From positions 1-39,701 of the forward strand of contig JAGCGL010000109.1 in NCBI GenBank assembly GCA_017649605.1: DNA of 39,701 nt, written 5' to 3'. Position 1 is the first letter of the stretch; every line of letters begins with the position of its first letter. The DNA is from Spirochaetia bacterium (lineage in GTDB: Bacteria; Spirochaetota; Spirochaetia; CADAEX01). Below, piece by piece: positions 1-8,733 of this stretch. The notes under the pieces were generated by a model, which searched no databases, was not told where the DNA came from, and saw only the letters and a list, made by a program, of their open reading frames with translations. Made by a program: the position numbers and the translations under genes.

Positions 1-627
1 GAGGCTCTGGAGCACACCGATCTTGGATGATACCTTTGCTCCGCCGATGATAGCCACAAATGGATGGGCCGGATTCTCCAGGAGAGGAGCCATGAACTTG
101 ACCTCTTTCTCGATGAGGACTCCTGCGTAGGATGGCAGGACGTTGGCAACACCTTCTGTAGAGGCATGAGCCCGGTGGGCTGTGCCGAAGGCATCGTTCA
201 CATATACATCTCCATAGGAGGCAAGAGCTTTTGCATAATCTGGGTTGTTGGCCTCTTCGTCTGGATAGAAGCGGACATTCTCAAGAAGGAGCACTTCGCC
301 GGCCTTGAGAGATTTGACCTCTTTCTCAACCTCTGGCCCGATCACATCAGGAGCAACCTTTACAGGCTTTTCAAGAAGCTCGGCAAACCGTGCCCCGATA
401 GGAGCCATGGAGAACTCCGGGTTCTTCTTTCCCTTGGGCCGTCCGAAGTGGCTCATCACAACCAGGGATGCACCTTTCTGGGAAAGGATATACTCAATAG
501 TCGGAAGTGCGGCGCGGATACGTGTGTCATCCTTGACCACACCCTCTTTCAGCGGAACGTTGAAATCAACCCTGATAAGAACTCTCTTTCCTGTCAGGTC
601 TGCATCGCGGATTGTATTTAAAACCAT
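1..627 (-). CDS. pgk: Phosphoglycerate kinase, N-terminal 209 residues (C-terminus off window)
   Basis: Catalyses 1,3-bisphosphoglycerate + ADP to 3-phosphoglycerate + ATP in cytosolic glycolysis. The visible protein starts [11 protein letters not shown] and carries classic N-domain signatures: RVDFNVPL near residue 20, the basic HFGRPKG segment, [19 protein letters not shown], and then [12 protein letters not shown], where the window cuts it. This is about half the usual length of around 400 residues; the truncation is only the window edge. The ATG sits one base after the gap stop (TGA-T-ATG), so the gene is very probably co-transcribed and translationally coupled with gap. A purine-rich GAAGG stretch in the last gap codons may serve as ribosome binding site. 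The frame is open and the family is unmistakable. Confidence 0.97.
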   Translation of the reverse strand, partial: MVLNTIRDADLTGKRVLIRVDFNVPLKEGVVKDDTRIRAALPTIEYILSQKGASLVVMSHFGRPKGKKNPEFSMAPIGARFAELLEKPVKVAPDVIGPEVEKEVKSLKAGEVLLLENVRFYPDEEANNPDYAKALASYGDVYVNDAFGTAHRAHASTEGVANVLPSYAGVLIEKEVKFMAPLLENPAHPFVAIIGGAKVSSKIGVLQSL

Positions 628-628
628 A

Positions 629-1705
<1,077 letters not shown>

Positions 1706-1714
<9 letters not shown>

Positions 1715-2482
1715 TTTATCGAGTATGGTTTTGTCAAGGTCGGGGTGGATTCCCAGCCGGGTAAGGGAGAAGTCGAAGCGCACCGGATCTTCAGGGTCAT
1801 ACTGGGCAAAGGCTGCTGTAATCTCCTGGGCTGTCTTGATGTCGCCGGCCTTGCGGGAGGTAAAGCCCAGCCGGGTGGCTATGTCGTGCATGTGGGTGTC
1901 CACGGGCACCAGAAGATCCTTTTTCGAGACCTTGTTCCAGCCACCCGGATCCACAGAGTCCTGCCTAACCATCCAGCGGAGGAACAGGTTGAACCGCTTG
2001 CAGGCACTTCCCTTTTCAGGCGGGGTTATAAGGATGCCGCAGCACCCCTTGGAATGCTCATGGATAAAGGCCAGGAAGCTGCTTATAGCAGGCAGTATGT
2101 TTCCATGGGCATACCCTGTCAGAAAGAGCTCCTCCAGGCTGCCGTACTGACGCAGAGCCTCCCCAATGGCATAGAGGAACGATGAGATTTCACAGCACTT
2201 GAAGAACCGATAGACAAAGTCTTTATATTGTTTTTGTAAATCTTTTAAAGATAATGATTTAAGCTTTTCGGCAGGATGCGGGCCCAACGGAGAGAGCACC
2301 TGGTCTACAGCCTTAAGGATAAGGTCTACCCGCCCTACTGCCAAAGAGGAGGCGATAAGGCCGGCCACCTCGCGGTCCCCTGCATCAGGATAGGTGCGCA
2401 CTGGAGCCAGTGGATCGGGATATATGTATTCCGGCTTGTGATATGCGGCATAGACTGTGTCTAAGATTTCCTTGACTGTCAT
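1706..2482 (-). CDS. TIGR02757 family protein (DUF2400), HhH-GPD-like
   Basis: A 258-residue protein of the TIGR02757/DUF2400 family, whose biochemical role is not established. Diagnostic segments are the N-terminal YPDPLAPVRTYPDAGDREVA block, an internal FLRWMVRQDSVDPGGW segment, and the C-terminal VPVDTHMHDIATRLGF and DPEDPVRFDFSLTRLGI. The VDTH...RLG pattern resembles the VDTHV..RL segment of endonuclease III-type HhH-GPD DNA glycosylases, so a nucleic-acid link is possible; that is inference. I chose the ATG at 2482 because the longer in-frame start (2554) would run through the tRNA and terminator. There is no Shine-Dalgarno, and a TATATT hexamer ends 6 nt before the ATG, which would fit a leaderless mRNA. 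Confidence 0.85.
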
Positions 2483-2488
2483 AGACCA

Positions 2489-2494
2489 AATATA
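2489..2494 (-). promoter_or_regulatory. Candidate -10 element placing transcription start at the TIGR02757 ATG
   Basis: TATATT on the minus strand is followed by exactly six bases (TGGTCT) and then ATG. The hexamer is built partly from the U-tract of the tRNA terminator. No convincing -35 is present at 16-18 nt, because that space is the terminator stem, so this rests on the -10 and the absence of a ribosome binding site. Confidence 0.4.
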
Positions 2495-2524
2495 AAAAAA
2501 TCTCCTGCCAGAAGCAGGAGATTT
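2491..2524 (-). terminator. Rho-independent terminator of tRNA-Ile2
   Basis: Perfect 11-bp inverted repeat (arms 2498-2508 and 2514-2524, loop CAGAA on the plus strand), followed on the minus strand by a T-run. The stem begins on the discriminator base of the tRNA, so the tRNA has essentially no separate 3' trailer. Confidence 0.85.
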
Positions 2525-2597
2525 GGGCCCACATGGACTTGAACCAGGGACCACTCGATTATGAGTCGAGGGCTCTAACCAACTGAGCTATAGGCCC
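2524..2597 (-). tRNA. tRNA with CAT anticodon, probably tRNA-Ile2 (lysidine type)
   Basis: The 74-nt cloverleaf reads GGGCCTA... on the minus strand, with acceptor pairing GGGCCTA/TGGGCCC, a D-arm AGCTCAGTTGGTTAGAGC, anticodon stem CTCGA/TCGAG with loop CTCATAA, and a T-arm containing GGTTCAAGTCC. The anticodon is CAT. The general pattern (GGTTCAAGTCC T-arm, CTCATAATCG anticodon region) resembles bacterial tRNA-Ile2, whose C34 is modified to lysidine by TilS, better than elongator tRNA-Met. Initiator tRNA is unlikely because the first base pair is intact. The 3' CCA is not encoded. Confidence 0.9.
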
Positions 2598-2611
2598 GAT
2601 ATATAAATTAT

Positions 2612-2644
2612 TATAAAAAGGGGCTCCTGTTGTCAAGAGCCCCT
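2612..2644 (-). terminator. Rho-independent terminator after secF
   Basis: GGGGCTC (2620-2626) pairs with GAGCCCC (2637-2643), extended by one A-T pair, with a 10-nt loop. On the minus strand the hairpin is followed by TTTTTATAATAATTT. It ends the yajC-secD-secF operon. Confidence 0.85.
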
Positions 2645-2665
2645 TCATATCCTAAAAAGGAATTA

Positions 2666-3598
2666 TCACTTCTTAGCTTCGGCAGTTGCAACATCGCCCT
2701 CGAACTTAACTTTCTGGATCTTAGCCATCCAGATGTAGAGCAGGGACGGTGCTATGAAGAAGGATGAATATGTACCTACACAGATACCGATTATCAGGTT
2801 GAATGCGAAGTTCTTGATCGCACCCAGACCGAACACATAGATGGCAACTACTGCGATGAGTGTTGTCAAGGATGTGATGATACCTCTGGAGAGTGACTGG
2901 GAGATACTGGTGTTCAGGATCTGCCGCAGCGGGCTGCCCTTGAGCAGGATGATATTCTCCTTAACTCTGTCGAATATAACGATTGTAGCGTTCAGAGAGT
3001 AACCGATGATTGTAAGTACTGCAGCGATTGTGGTTACATCTACCTCAAGCTGGAGTGCTCCGATCACACCTACCATGACCAGGGCGTCGTGTGCCAGTGC
3101 CATGATGGATGAAAGACCATATGCCAGCCGGAAACGGAACCAGATGTAGATAAGCATGAGTGCCAACGAGAGGATGATCAGCCATACAGACTGCATACTC
3201 AGGGTTCTGGAGAACCGTGGACCGGAGAACTCGGACTGCAGGATAGTTACATTTGCCGCACCGAACTTGGCCGCGAGCAGGCTCTTTACCTTGTCGGAGA
3301 CAGCCACGCCGGTCTGCTCGCCAGTCTCTCTTACTCTGATGCTGAACATCTGCTCTGAAGGATCTCCAACCACCTGAATCTGTGTTGCACCTGCAGGAGC
3401 AAGTACAGTTCTCATGTCAGAGATATCTGCCTTTGCAGAAGCGCTGATCTGAACCCTCATGTTAAGACCGGAGAGGAAGTCGATTCCCAGGTTGAAACCA
3501 CCCCGTGCACCTGTGATGATGAACAGAAGAATAATGACAATCAGGGATGCGATAGGAGCGATATATCTAAGCTTTGTAAATTCGTAAACTTTTTTCAT
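2666..3598 (-). CDS. secF: Protein translocase subunit SecF
   Basis: Inner-membrane partner of SecD; together they use the proton motive force to help release and pull preproteins through SecYEG. The 310-residue length is normal. A first membrane segment (about residues 15-30) is followed by the GIDFLSG motif, a periplasmic domain to about residue 135, and then five C-terminal membrane segments. Conserved TIIGYSLNATIVIFDRVKEN lies in the membrane domain, as in RND-type exporters. The start lies 3 nt after the secD stop, and GGGAGAAG inside the last secD codons serves as ribosome binding site, so the two are coupled. A terminator follows at 2612-2644. Confidence 0.97.
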   Translation of the reverse strand: MKKVYEFTKLRYIAPIASLIVIILLFIITGARGGFNLGIDFLSGLNMRVQISASAKADISDMRTVLAPAGATQIQVVGDPSEQMFSIRVRETGEQTGVAVSDKVKSLLAAKFGAANVTILQSEFSGPRFSRTLSMQSVWLIILSLALMLIYIWFRFRLAYGLSSIMALAHDALVMVGVIGALQLEVDVTTIAAVLTIIGYSLNATIVIFDRVKENIILLKGSPLRQILNTSISQSLSRGIITSLTTLIAVVAIYVFGLGAIKNFAFNLIIGICVGTYSSFFIAPSLLYIWMAKIQKVKFEGDVATAEAKK

Positions 3599-3601
3599 CT
3601 C

Positions 3602-5329
3602 TTACTTCTCCCAGCTTATGCTTAATTTCTTCATGTGGCCCACATCCAGACAGAAGTCGAAGATAAGTCTGGATACGAAAATTGCGGTGAACATAGAGGT
3701 TACAATACCAACTGCCAGTGTATAGGCGAAGCCCTGGATAGGACCTGTTCCCAGCTGAGACATGAACACAGCTACGATGAATGTGGTTATGTTGGAGTCC
3801 ATGATAGCCCAGAAGGATTTCTCGAAGCCTGCTTTTACAGCTGCGGCAGCCGATTTACCGATCCGGTACTCCTCTTTGATTCTCTCGAATATAACGACAT
3901 TGGCATCCACCGACATACCGATGTTCAGGATAAGACCTGCGATACTGGTCAGTGTAAGGGTCAGGTTGAATGCTGACAGGATACCTACCATGAGGTAGAG
4001 GTTCAGGAGCAGCATAAGGTCTGCGATAAGTCCTGCACCCTTGTAGTAGATGATCATGAAGATGATTACAAGGAGAAGACCGAGGCCCATAGCCCGTACA
4101 CCCTGACGGATGGAGTCCTCACCAAGTGACGCACCTACTGCCTGCTGGTTGATTACCTCCAGGGAAACTGGAAGAGCAGCAGTTCTGAGAACCAGTGCTA
4201 TATCCTGAGCTTCCTGCTTGTCGAGACCGGACATCCGGACCTGACCGCCAGAGATAGCTTCCTGTATTGTGGCACCAGCCTTAACATTGTCATCGAGTAC
4301 GATGGAAAGGGTCTTCTTGACGTTTGCAGAGGTAAGCTTGAAGAAGATATCTGCTCCTTCCTTATCCAGTGCAAAGTTGATTACAGGGCGTCCTGTAACA
4401 GGGTCGTTGCCCACCTGTGCATCCACAATGTGGGAACCGTCAAGGCCGATCTCCTCGCGGATAGCAATATGGTTTACGGTATAGTCGATACCGTAGTTGT
4501 CTTTCTGTACAAAGCGTCTGCATACAACACCGGCAGGGAGGATTGACTTGTCAACCGGCTGCTCGTCTGCATCCAGGGCCCGGCCAGGATTCTGGTCTAT
4601 ATATGCTCTTAAAGCCTGAGTAGCTTCGTCGTCAACGATATGGAAATTGAGCTTTCCTTTTCCCATGAGGAATGCGTTCACACGCTCTGGGTCTGCAGCA
4701 CCAGGGATTTCGATAGTGATTCCAGTATCGCCCTGTCTTCTGATCTGCGGCTCTGTGATACCGAACCGGTCGATTCTGTTGTTCAGAATCTCGATGGCAC
4801 GGTCAATGGCGCCTTTCTTATCGTCTGCAGTAGGGGTTCTGCCCAGCTTCTCGCCCAGGCTGTCCATATCTGCCTCGAGCAGTACTGTCATACCGCCGGA
4901 AAGGTCAAGACCAAGCTGGAGAATGCTCTTGCTTTTCTCCTTAAGGCCCATGATATCGTCACGATAATATGCCTCGATAGCATTGAAAAGCTGCTTCTTG
5001 CTCTTGAAGCTGCTTAAAACCTGCTGAACACTCCATGTCTTTGGAGCATCCTTTTTCATCAGCTTGTAGTTGGCAGCCGCCTTGTCCTTAAGGAAGCTGT
5101 ACTCCGCTGGAATTGCCTGATCCGGATTCTCCTTCACCATAGCCTCGAGCTTTTCCAAGTCTTCGGCCGCCTTGGTCTGAGAGAAGTTCCTTATCTGCTC
5201 TCTGGAGCCTGTAGCAATTGTCTTGGCATCCTTACCTACTCCGAAATACCATTTTCCAGTAGGATAGAGAAAGACAGTAGCAATAGCCACAACCAGAAGC
5301 ACTAGAATAAATCTGGCTCTCTTACTCAT
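3602..5329 (-). CDS. secD: Protein translocase subunit SecD
   Basis: Inner-membrane accessory subunit of the Sec translocon. The 575-residue protein has an N-terminal membrane segment (about residues 6-24), a charged periplasmic region, the LGLDLSGGMTVLLEAD signature, the large P1 domain containing RIDRFGITEPQIRRQG, and a C-terminal five-helix domain with GLILNIGMSVDANVVIFERI. A spirochaete-like stretch rich in Lys, Ala and Glu (roughly residues 35-110) lies between the first membrane segment and the conserved periplasmic domain. It lies between yajC (17-nt gap) and secF (3-nt gap) in the standard operon order. Confidence 0.97.
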   Translation of the reverse strand: MSKRARFILVLLVVAIATVFLYPTGKWYFGVGKDAKTIATGSREQIRNFSQTKAAEDLEKLEAMVKENPDQAIPAEYSFLKDKAAANYKLMKKDAPKTWSVQQVLSSFKSKKQLFNAIEAYYRDDIMGLKEKSKSILQLGLDLSGGMTVLLEADMDSLGEKLGRTPTADDKKGAIDRAIEILNNRIDRFGITEPQIRRQGDTGITIEIPGAADPERVNAFLMGKGKLNFHIVDDEATQALRAYIDQNPGRALDADEQPVDKSILPAGVVCRRFVQKDNYGIDYTVNHIAIREEIGLDGSHIVDAQVGNDPVTGRPVINFALDKEGADIFFKLTSANVKKTLSIVLDDNVKAGATIQEAISGGQVRMSGLDKQEAQDIALVLRTAALPVSLEVINQQAVGASLGEDSIRQGVRAMGLGLLLVIIFMIIYYKGAGLIADLMLLLNLYLMVGILSAFNLTLTLTSIAGLILNIGMSVDANVVIFERIKEEYRIGKSAAAAVKAGFEKSFWAIMDSNITTFIVAVFMSQLGTGPIQGFAYTLAVGIVTSMFTAIFVSRLIFDFCLDVGHMKKLSISWEK

Positions 5330-5346
5330 ATAATCTCCCCAGTTGT

Positions 5347-5706
5347 TTATTTATCTTCTTTTTTATCGTCTTTAGCTTCAACTTCTGCTGCAACTTTGGC
5401 CTCGTGGCTCTCACGCACAGCGGCAATAGCCGGTTTGACAAACTCAATCTTTGTGTTGTCATCAACCTTGATCACTACAGTCTGCTCTTTCACTGCCAGG
5501 ATAACACCCCGGATTCCGCCGATAGTCTGAACCTTGTCAAACTTCTTGAGTGCGCTGAGCATCTTCTGTGTCTCTTTCTGCTTCTTGTTCTGCGGACGGA
5601 TGATGAAAAGATAGAAAATCAAGATAACACCGGCAAATGTTATGAATGTTGTCATAGCAGAACCGGCAGCCTGAAGAACAGGCATTCCCATAAAAATACT
5701 ACTCAT
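5347..5706 (-). CDS. yajC: Preprotein translocase subunit YajC
   Basis: Small single-pass inner-membrane protein that associates with SecDF. The 119-residue protein has one hydrophobic helix (about residues 15-37) ending in the family signature FYLFIIRPQNKKQKE, followed by a small cytosolic domain (GGIRGVILAVKEQTVVIKVDDN). The Lys/Glu-rich C-terminal tail is variable in the family. The ribosome binding site AAAGGAA lies 6 nt before the ATG. First gene of the yajC-secD-secF operon. Confidence 0.95.
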   Translation of the reverse strand: MSSIFMGMPVLQAAGSAMTTFITFAGVILIFYLFIIRPQNKKQKETQKMLSALKKFDKVQTIGGIRGVILAVKEQTVVIKVDDNTKIEFVKPAIAAVRESHEAKVAAEVEAKDDKKEDK

Positions 5707-5735
5707 TTTGTTTCCTTTAATAAAATTTCAATTAT

Positions 5736-5764
5736 CTTATAATAAATATCACTTATAAGGCCAA
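5736..5764 (-). promoter_or_regulatory. Candidate sigma-70 promoter of yajC-secD-secF
   Basis: On the minus strand TTGGCC (5764-5759), 17-nt spacer, TATAAG (5741-5736), with a leader of about 25 nt before yajC. An alternative -35, TTGACT (5771-5766), lies just upstream but has no good -10 at 17 nt. Confidence 0.55.
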
Positions 5765-5775
5765 TAGTCAATAAA

Positions 5776-6036
5776 CTAGCCGCTTACCCCAAAAATCTTT
5801 TTAAGCTCCGCAAAGCTTTCCACCTTTTGGCGGTCCAGGGCATTGAACTTGTCAAGAACCAGCTGCTCCTCCCCCTTATCCTTGGAGAAGATGGCAGAAC
5901 AGACTGCAGCCTTGACCATTCCTCTGTCGAAAAGTTCAGCTGTTCCCAGTTTTCCAAACTCTTTGGCCGATTTTTTGTCCACCACAGCGTTGTCGCCGTC
6001 GTAGCCGATGGTAAAAATAAACTCTTCCCGTGTCAT
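5776..6036 (-). CDS. Small conserved-looking hypothetical protein, 86 aa
   Basis: I do not recognise this protein. The product from the ATG at 6036 is soluble and mixed in charge, starts MTREEFIFTIGYDGDNAVVD, and has no signal or membrane segment. The pattern of a hydrophobic N-terminal strand followed by helices suggests a small folded domain. A longer start at 6075 would overlap the end of the upstream carboxypeptidase gene and adds 13 residues; I prefer 6036 because TATAAT (6051-6046) lies 9 nt before it, together with a weak AGAAAAG. Codon use matches the neighbours. It lies between the carboxypeptidase and yajC operons, on the same strand as both. Confidence 0.65.
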   Translation of the reverse strand: MTREEFIFTIGYDGDNAVVDKKSAKEFGKLGTAELFDRGMVKAAVCSAIFSKDKGEEQLVLDKFNALDRQKVESFAELKKIFGVSG

Positions 6037-6058
6037 ATCTTTTCTATTATAAGGATTT

Positions 6059-7330
6059 TTACCGGGGAAAAGCAAGGGAAAATTTGAGGCTTGAGCTATT
6101 TTGCCCCAAAGCCCTGATTGAGCCCGAAATACGGCGCCACAGGCTTCCCGGCTCGCTCCCCTGCTCTGCTACCAGCGGGTAAATAGCCAGCGGGCTGCCA
6201 TCCAGCGAAACTGTGCAGTTTCCAACCTGAGTCCCTGCCCCGACAACTTTAAGCCCTTTAGCAAGAGAGATATCCCAGTTAAGCTTATAGAGCTGGCTGT
6301 AAGGGACACAGATATGTTCGTCACCAGGAATGGTGACAGGGACAGAATCGGTCTTGCAGCCAAAGACCGGTGCATTCACCGGGGCCGGAAGAACAGGGAA
6401 GAAGCTTTTGAAGGTATGGAACCCATAGGAAAGAAGGCTTGCCCCCTCCTCCATCCGCATAAGCTTGGCATTCATTATATCTTTTGCCTTGATTCCCATG
6501 ATTACAGCCACCAGGCGCATCCCGTCCCGCTCAGCAGTAAGAGAAATATTGTAGCCCGATTCGTCAATATAGCCGGTCTTAAGGCCGTCAACTCCGGCAT
6601 ACCGGCCCAAAAGGTCGTTGCTGTTGTTGGTCACCCGGCTGCCGAACCTGAAGACTGCCTCCCCTGTAAGGATATCCAGATATTCAATGAAGTTCTGGAT
6701 ATAGATACGGCAGAACTGGCAGAATTCCAGGGCATTTATCTGGTTTGTAGCCTCATATCCTGCAGGATCGGTGAAAACAAAGGACTCAAATCCAAGCTGC
6801 CTTGCCTTCTGGTTCATCATCTCCACGCAGGTTTCCCTGTCGCCTCCAACCAGCATAGCCACTGCCATAGCTGCATCGTTGCCGGAGGTGACCATAAGGC
6901 CTGTCAGAAGATCCTTTATTGTTATCCGCTGTCCTGCCCCGAGGTACATAAGGGAGGAGCGATATGGGGCGTTCTGATAATCGGCCTCGCGCGGAATAAC
7001 CACCTCCTGGTCCAGGGCATACTCCCCAGATTTCACCTTCTCCATAAGAAGATAGGTGGTCATTAGCTTGGTCATGGAGGCCGGCGGAATTATCTCGTCC
7101 GGATTCTTGGTGTAAAGTACTGCGCCGGTTTCGTAGTCCAGAAGAGCGGCAGACTTACACTGCAGGACTGGCTCAGGGGCTATGGAAAAGTTGTCATAAA
7201 TATCGTAATAGGCTATATTCTGCTGTTTCTCCTGAGGAGGAGCAGCACATGATCTGATTCCTATAATTATCCCGAACAGGATGGCTGCCAGGATGAGAAT
7301 CTTGATTATTCTTCGGACCGGTTTTGTCAT
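6059..7330 (-). CDS. Serine-type D-Ala-D-Ala carboxypeptidase (PBP5-like, S11 family)
   Basis: Trims the terminal D-Ala from peptidoglycan stem peptides on the outer face of the inner membrane. The 423-residue protein shows the three penicillin-binding motifs in order: SMTK (nucleophile Ser85), SGN (149-151) and KTG (251-253). The N-terminus has a hydrophobic helix (about residues 8-27) ending in RSCAAPP; Cys28 could be a lipoprotein site, but Arg at -2 is atypical, so an uncleaved anchor is equally likely. The C-terminal 100 residues fit a PBP5-type beta domain. The start overlaps the lysC stop by 4 nt (ATGA), so its translation is coupled to aspartate kinase. Lysine and diaminopimelate supply and wall trimming are thematically linked. 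Confidence 0.92.
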   Translation of the reverse strand: MTKPVRRIIKILILAAILFGIIIGIRSCAAPPQEKQQNIAYYDIYDNFSIAPEPVLQCKSAALLDYETGAVLYTKNPDEIIPPASMTKLMTTYLLMEKVKSGEYALDQEVVIPREADYQNAPYRSSLMYLGAGQRITIKDLLTGLMVTSGNDAAMAVAMLVGGDRETCVEMMNQKARQLGFESFVFTDPAGYEATNQINALEFCQFCRIYIQNFIEYLDILTGEAVFRFGSRVTNNSNDLLGRYAGVDGLKTGYIDESGYNISLTAERDGMRLVAVIMGIKAKDIMNAKLMRMEEGASLLSYGFHTFKSFFPVLPAPVNAPVFGCKTDSVPVTIPGDEHICVPYSQLYKLNWDISLAKGLKVVGAGTQVGNCTVSLDGSPLAIYPLVAEQGSEPGSLWRRISGSIRALGQNSSSLKFSLAFPR

Positions 7331-8622
7331 GCGATTACAGAAGCAATTATATCCATAGCCTTCTCGTACTCTGCATCGGCAATTGCCATGACTGCAGATA
7401 TCGGAGATCCGCCATAGTTCAGGTTGTCAATATCAATCCCAGCCTCTGTAAGAGCCTTAAGAATCTTGAACAGCGGGGCAAATGAATTTATAAGCCCTTC
7501 GCCTATTATGCCCACAATTGCAAGGCCCGATGTATAGCTGACTTTCTCGATGCCCAGGTTGGTCTTGAGCCGGGAGGTCAGGTCGTCCCAGTCTATCATG
7601 TGCTCATCTTTCACATAGAAGTTGAGTGTGTCGATTCCCTTGAGTTCGAAGGAGATGATAAGGCCTAAAGCGCCCAGCTCCTTCTTAAGCTGCAGATGAA
7701 GGTCGTGCATATCCTCGAGTTTGTACTTCTCTATAGTTATCCGGCGGAAACGGCGCTTTCCCGCTATGCCGACCACAGGATCCTTGGAGGAATCACGCTG
7801 TGAATTGATGAATGTGCCAGCCTCGTCAGGAGCGTTTGTATTCTTGATGTTGATGGTGATGTTGGCCTGGCGTGCCGGTGCGATAGCCTCCTCGTGGAAC
7901 ACATTGGCACCAAGGTATGCCATCTCGCGCATCTCCTTGTAGGTGATCTCCGGTACCTGCCGTGCATTGGCTGTTATGCGAGGGTCGCAGGTGTAGGTGC
8001 CGGATACATCGGTCCAGTTCTCGTAAATATCGGCCTTAAGAGCCTTTGCGTAGATAGATCCTGTGATGTCGGAACCACCACGGGAGAAGGTCTTTATATT
8101 GCCGTCGGGACCAAGTCCGTAGAATCCTGGAACCACATATTTTTTATCCGGGTCGATCTGAGCCCTGATAAGGTCGTAGGTCTCTGGAAGAATCTCTCCA
8201 TGCTCGCCAATGCGGATAACTTTGGCGCTGTCTATGAACTCGAAGCCGAAGTAGAGGGAGATAAGCTTGGCGTTAAGGTATTCACCGCGGCTTGCGGCAT
8301 AGTCTGGGCTGCACTTATCAATCATATTTGCTTTGATTGTGGCCAGCTCCTCCTTAAGATCGGAGGTGATGTCAAGAACTGTGGCAATCTGAAGATACCG
8401 GTTCCGGATCTTATCCCATACTGCAGTGATATCTTTATCGTTGCTTGCAAGGTTATGGCATTTATAAAGGAGGTCGGTTATCTTATCGTCCTCTTTATCC
8501 CTTTTTCCAGGGGCAGAGACAACAACAATCCTTCTGTCGGGATTGGCCTTTACAATAGCCTGAGTCTTGGAGATCTGCACCGCATCGGCAACAGAGCTTC
8601 CACCGAATTTGCAAACAATCAT
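7327..8622 (-). CDS. lysC: Aspartate kinase
   Basis: Phosphorylates L-aspartate with ATP, the first step toward lysine/diaminopimelate, threonine and methionine. The 431-residue protein begins with KFGGSS (residues 5-10), the hallmark of the kinase domain, and carries SRGGSDITGS and the ENWTDVSGTYTCDPR segment. Two ACT-type domains follow (about residues 290-431; AIVGIIGEGL, GIDIDNLNYGGSPISAVMAI), so feedback inhibition by an aspartate-family amino acid is likely. It is monofunctional, with no homoserine dehydrogenase domain. A good AAGGAG ribosome binding site precedes the ATG, and the promoter at 8654-8682 drives lysC and the downstream carboxypeptidase gene. Confidence 0.95.
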   Translation of the reverse strand: MIVCKFGGSSVADAVQISKTQAIVKANPDRRIVVVSAPGKRDKEDDKITDLLYKCHNLASNDKDITAVWDKIRNRYLQIATVLDITSDLKEELATIKANMIDKCSPDYAASRGEYLNAKLISLYFGFEFIDSAKVIRIGEHGEILPETYDLIRAQIDPDKKYVVPGFYGLGPDGNIKTFSRGGSDITGSIYAKALKADIYENWTDVSGTYTCDPRITANARQVPEITYKEMREMAYLGANVFHEEAIAPARQANITINIKNTNAPDEAGTFINSQRDSSKDPVVGIAGKRRFRRITIEKYKLEDMHDLHLQLKKELGALGLIISFELKGIDTLNFYVKDEHMIDWDDLTSRLKTNLGIEKVSYTSGLAIVGIIGEGLINSFAPLFKILKALTEAGIDIDNLNYGGSPISAVMAIADAEYEKAMDIIASVIA

Positions 8623-8653
8623 CTTTTTCTCCTTTTTAGGAAATACTTAAATT

Positions 8654-8682
8654 ATTAAACACAATTAAAAACAAAGTTTCAA
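8654..8682 (-). promoter_or_regulatory. Sigma-70-type promoter of lysC
   Basis: On the minus strand TTGAAA (8682-8677), 17-nt spacer, TTTAAT (8659-8654), both 5/6 matches. The leader is about 25 nt and holds the AAGGAG ribosome binding site; it is too short for a lysine riboswitch. Confidence 0.7.
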
Positions 8683-8696
8683 GACTTTTCTATACC

Positions 8697-8725
8697 TTGA
8701 CTACCTAAATATTATAATATATCTT
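8697..8725 (+). promoter_or_regulatory. Candidate promoter of the symporter-pyk operon
   Basis: TTGACT (8697-8702), 17-nt spacer, TATCTT (8720-8725), then 8 nt to the ATG at 8734. A better -10 hexamer, TATAAT, lies at 8713-8718 but has no -35 at standard spacing. Either choice leaves almost no 5' leader and no Shine-Dalgarno. Confidence 0.5.
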
Positions 8726-8733
8726 TATATACC

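Noticed and set aside
8623..8733. Possible lysine riboswitch upstream of lysC
   Set aside because: The leader after the predicted promoter is only about 25 nt, far too short for a lysine aptamer.
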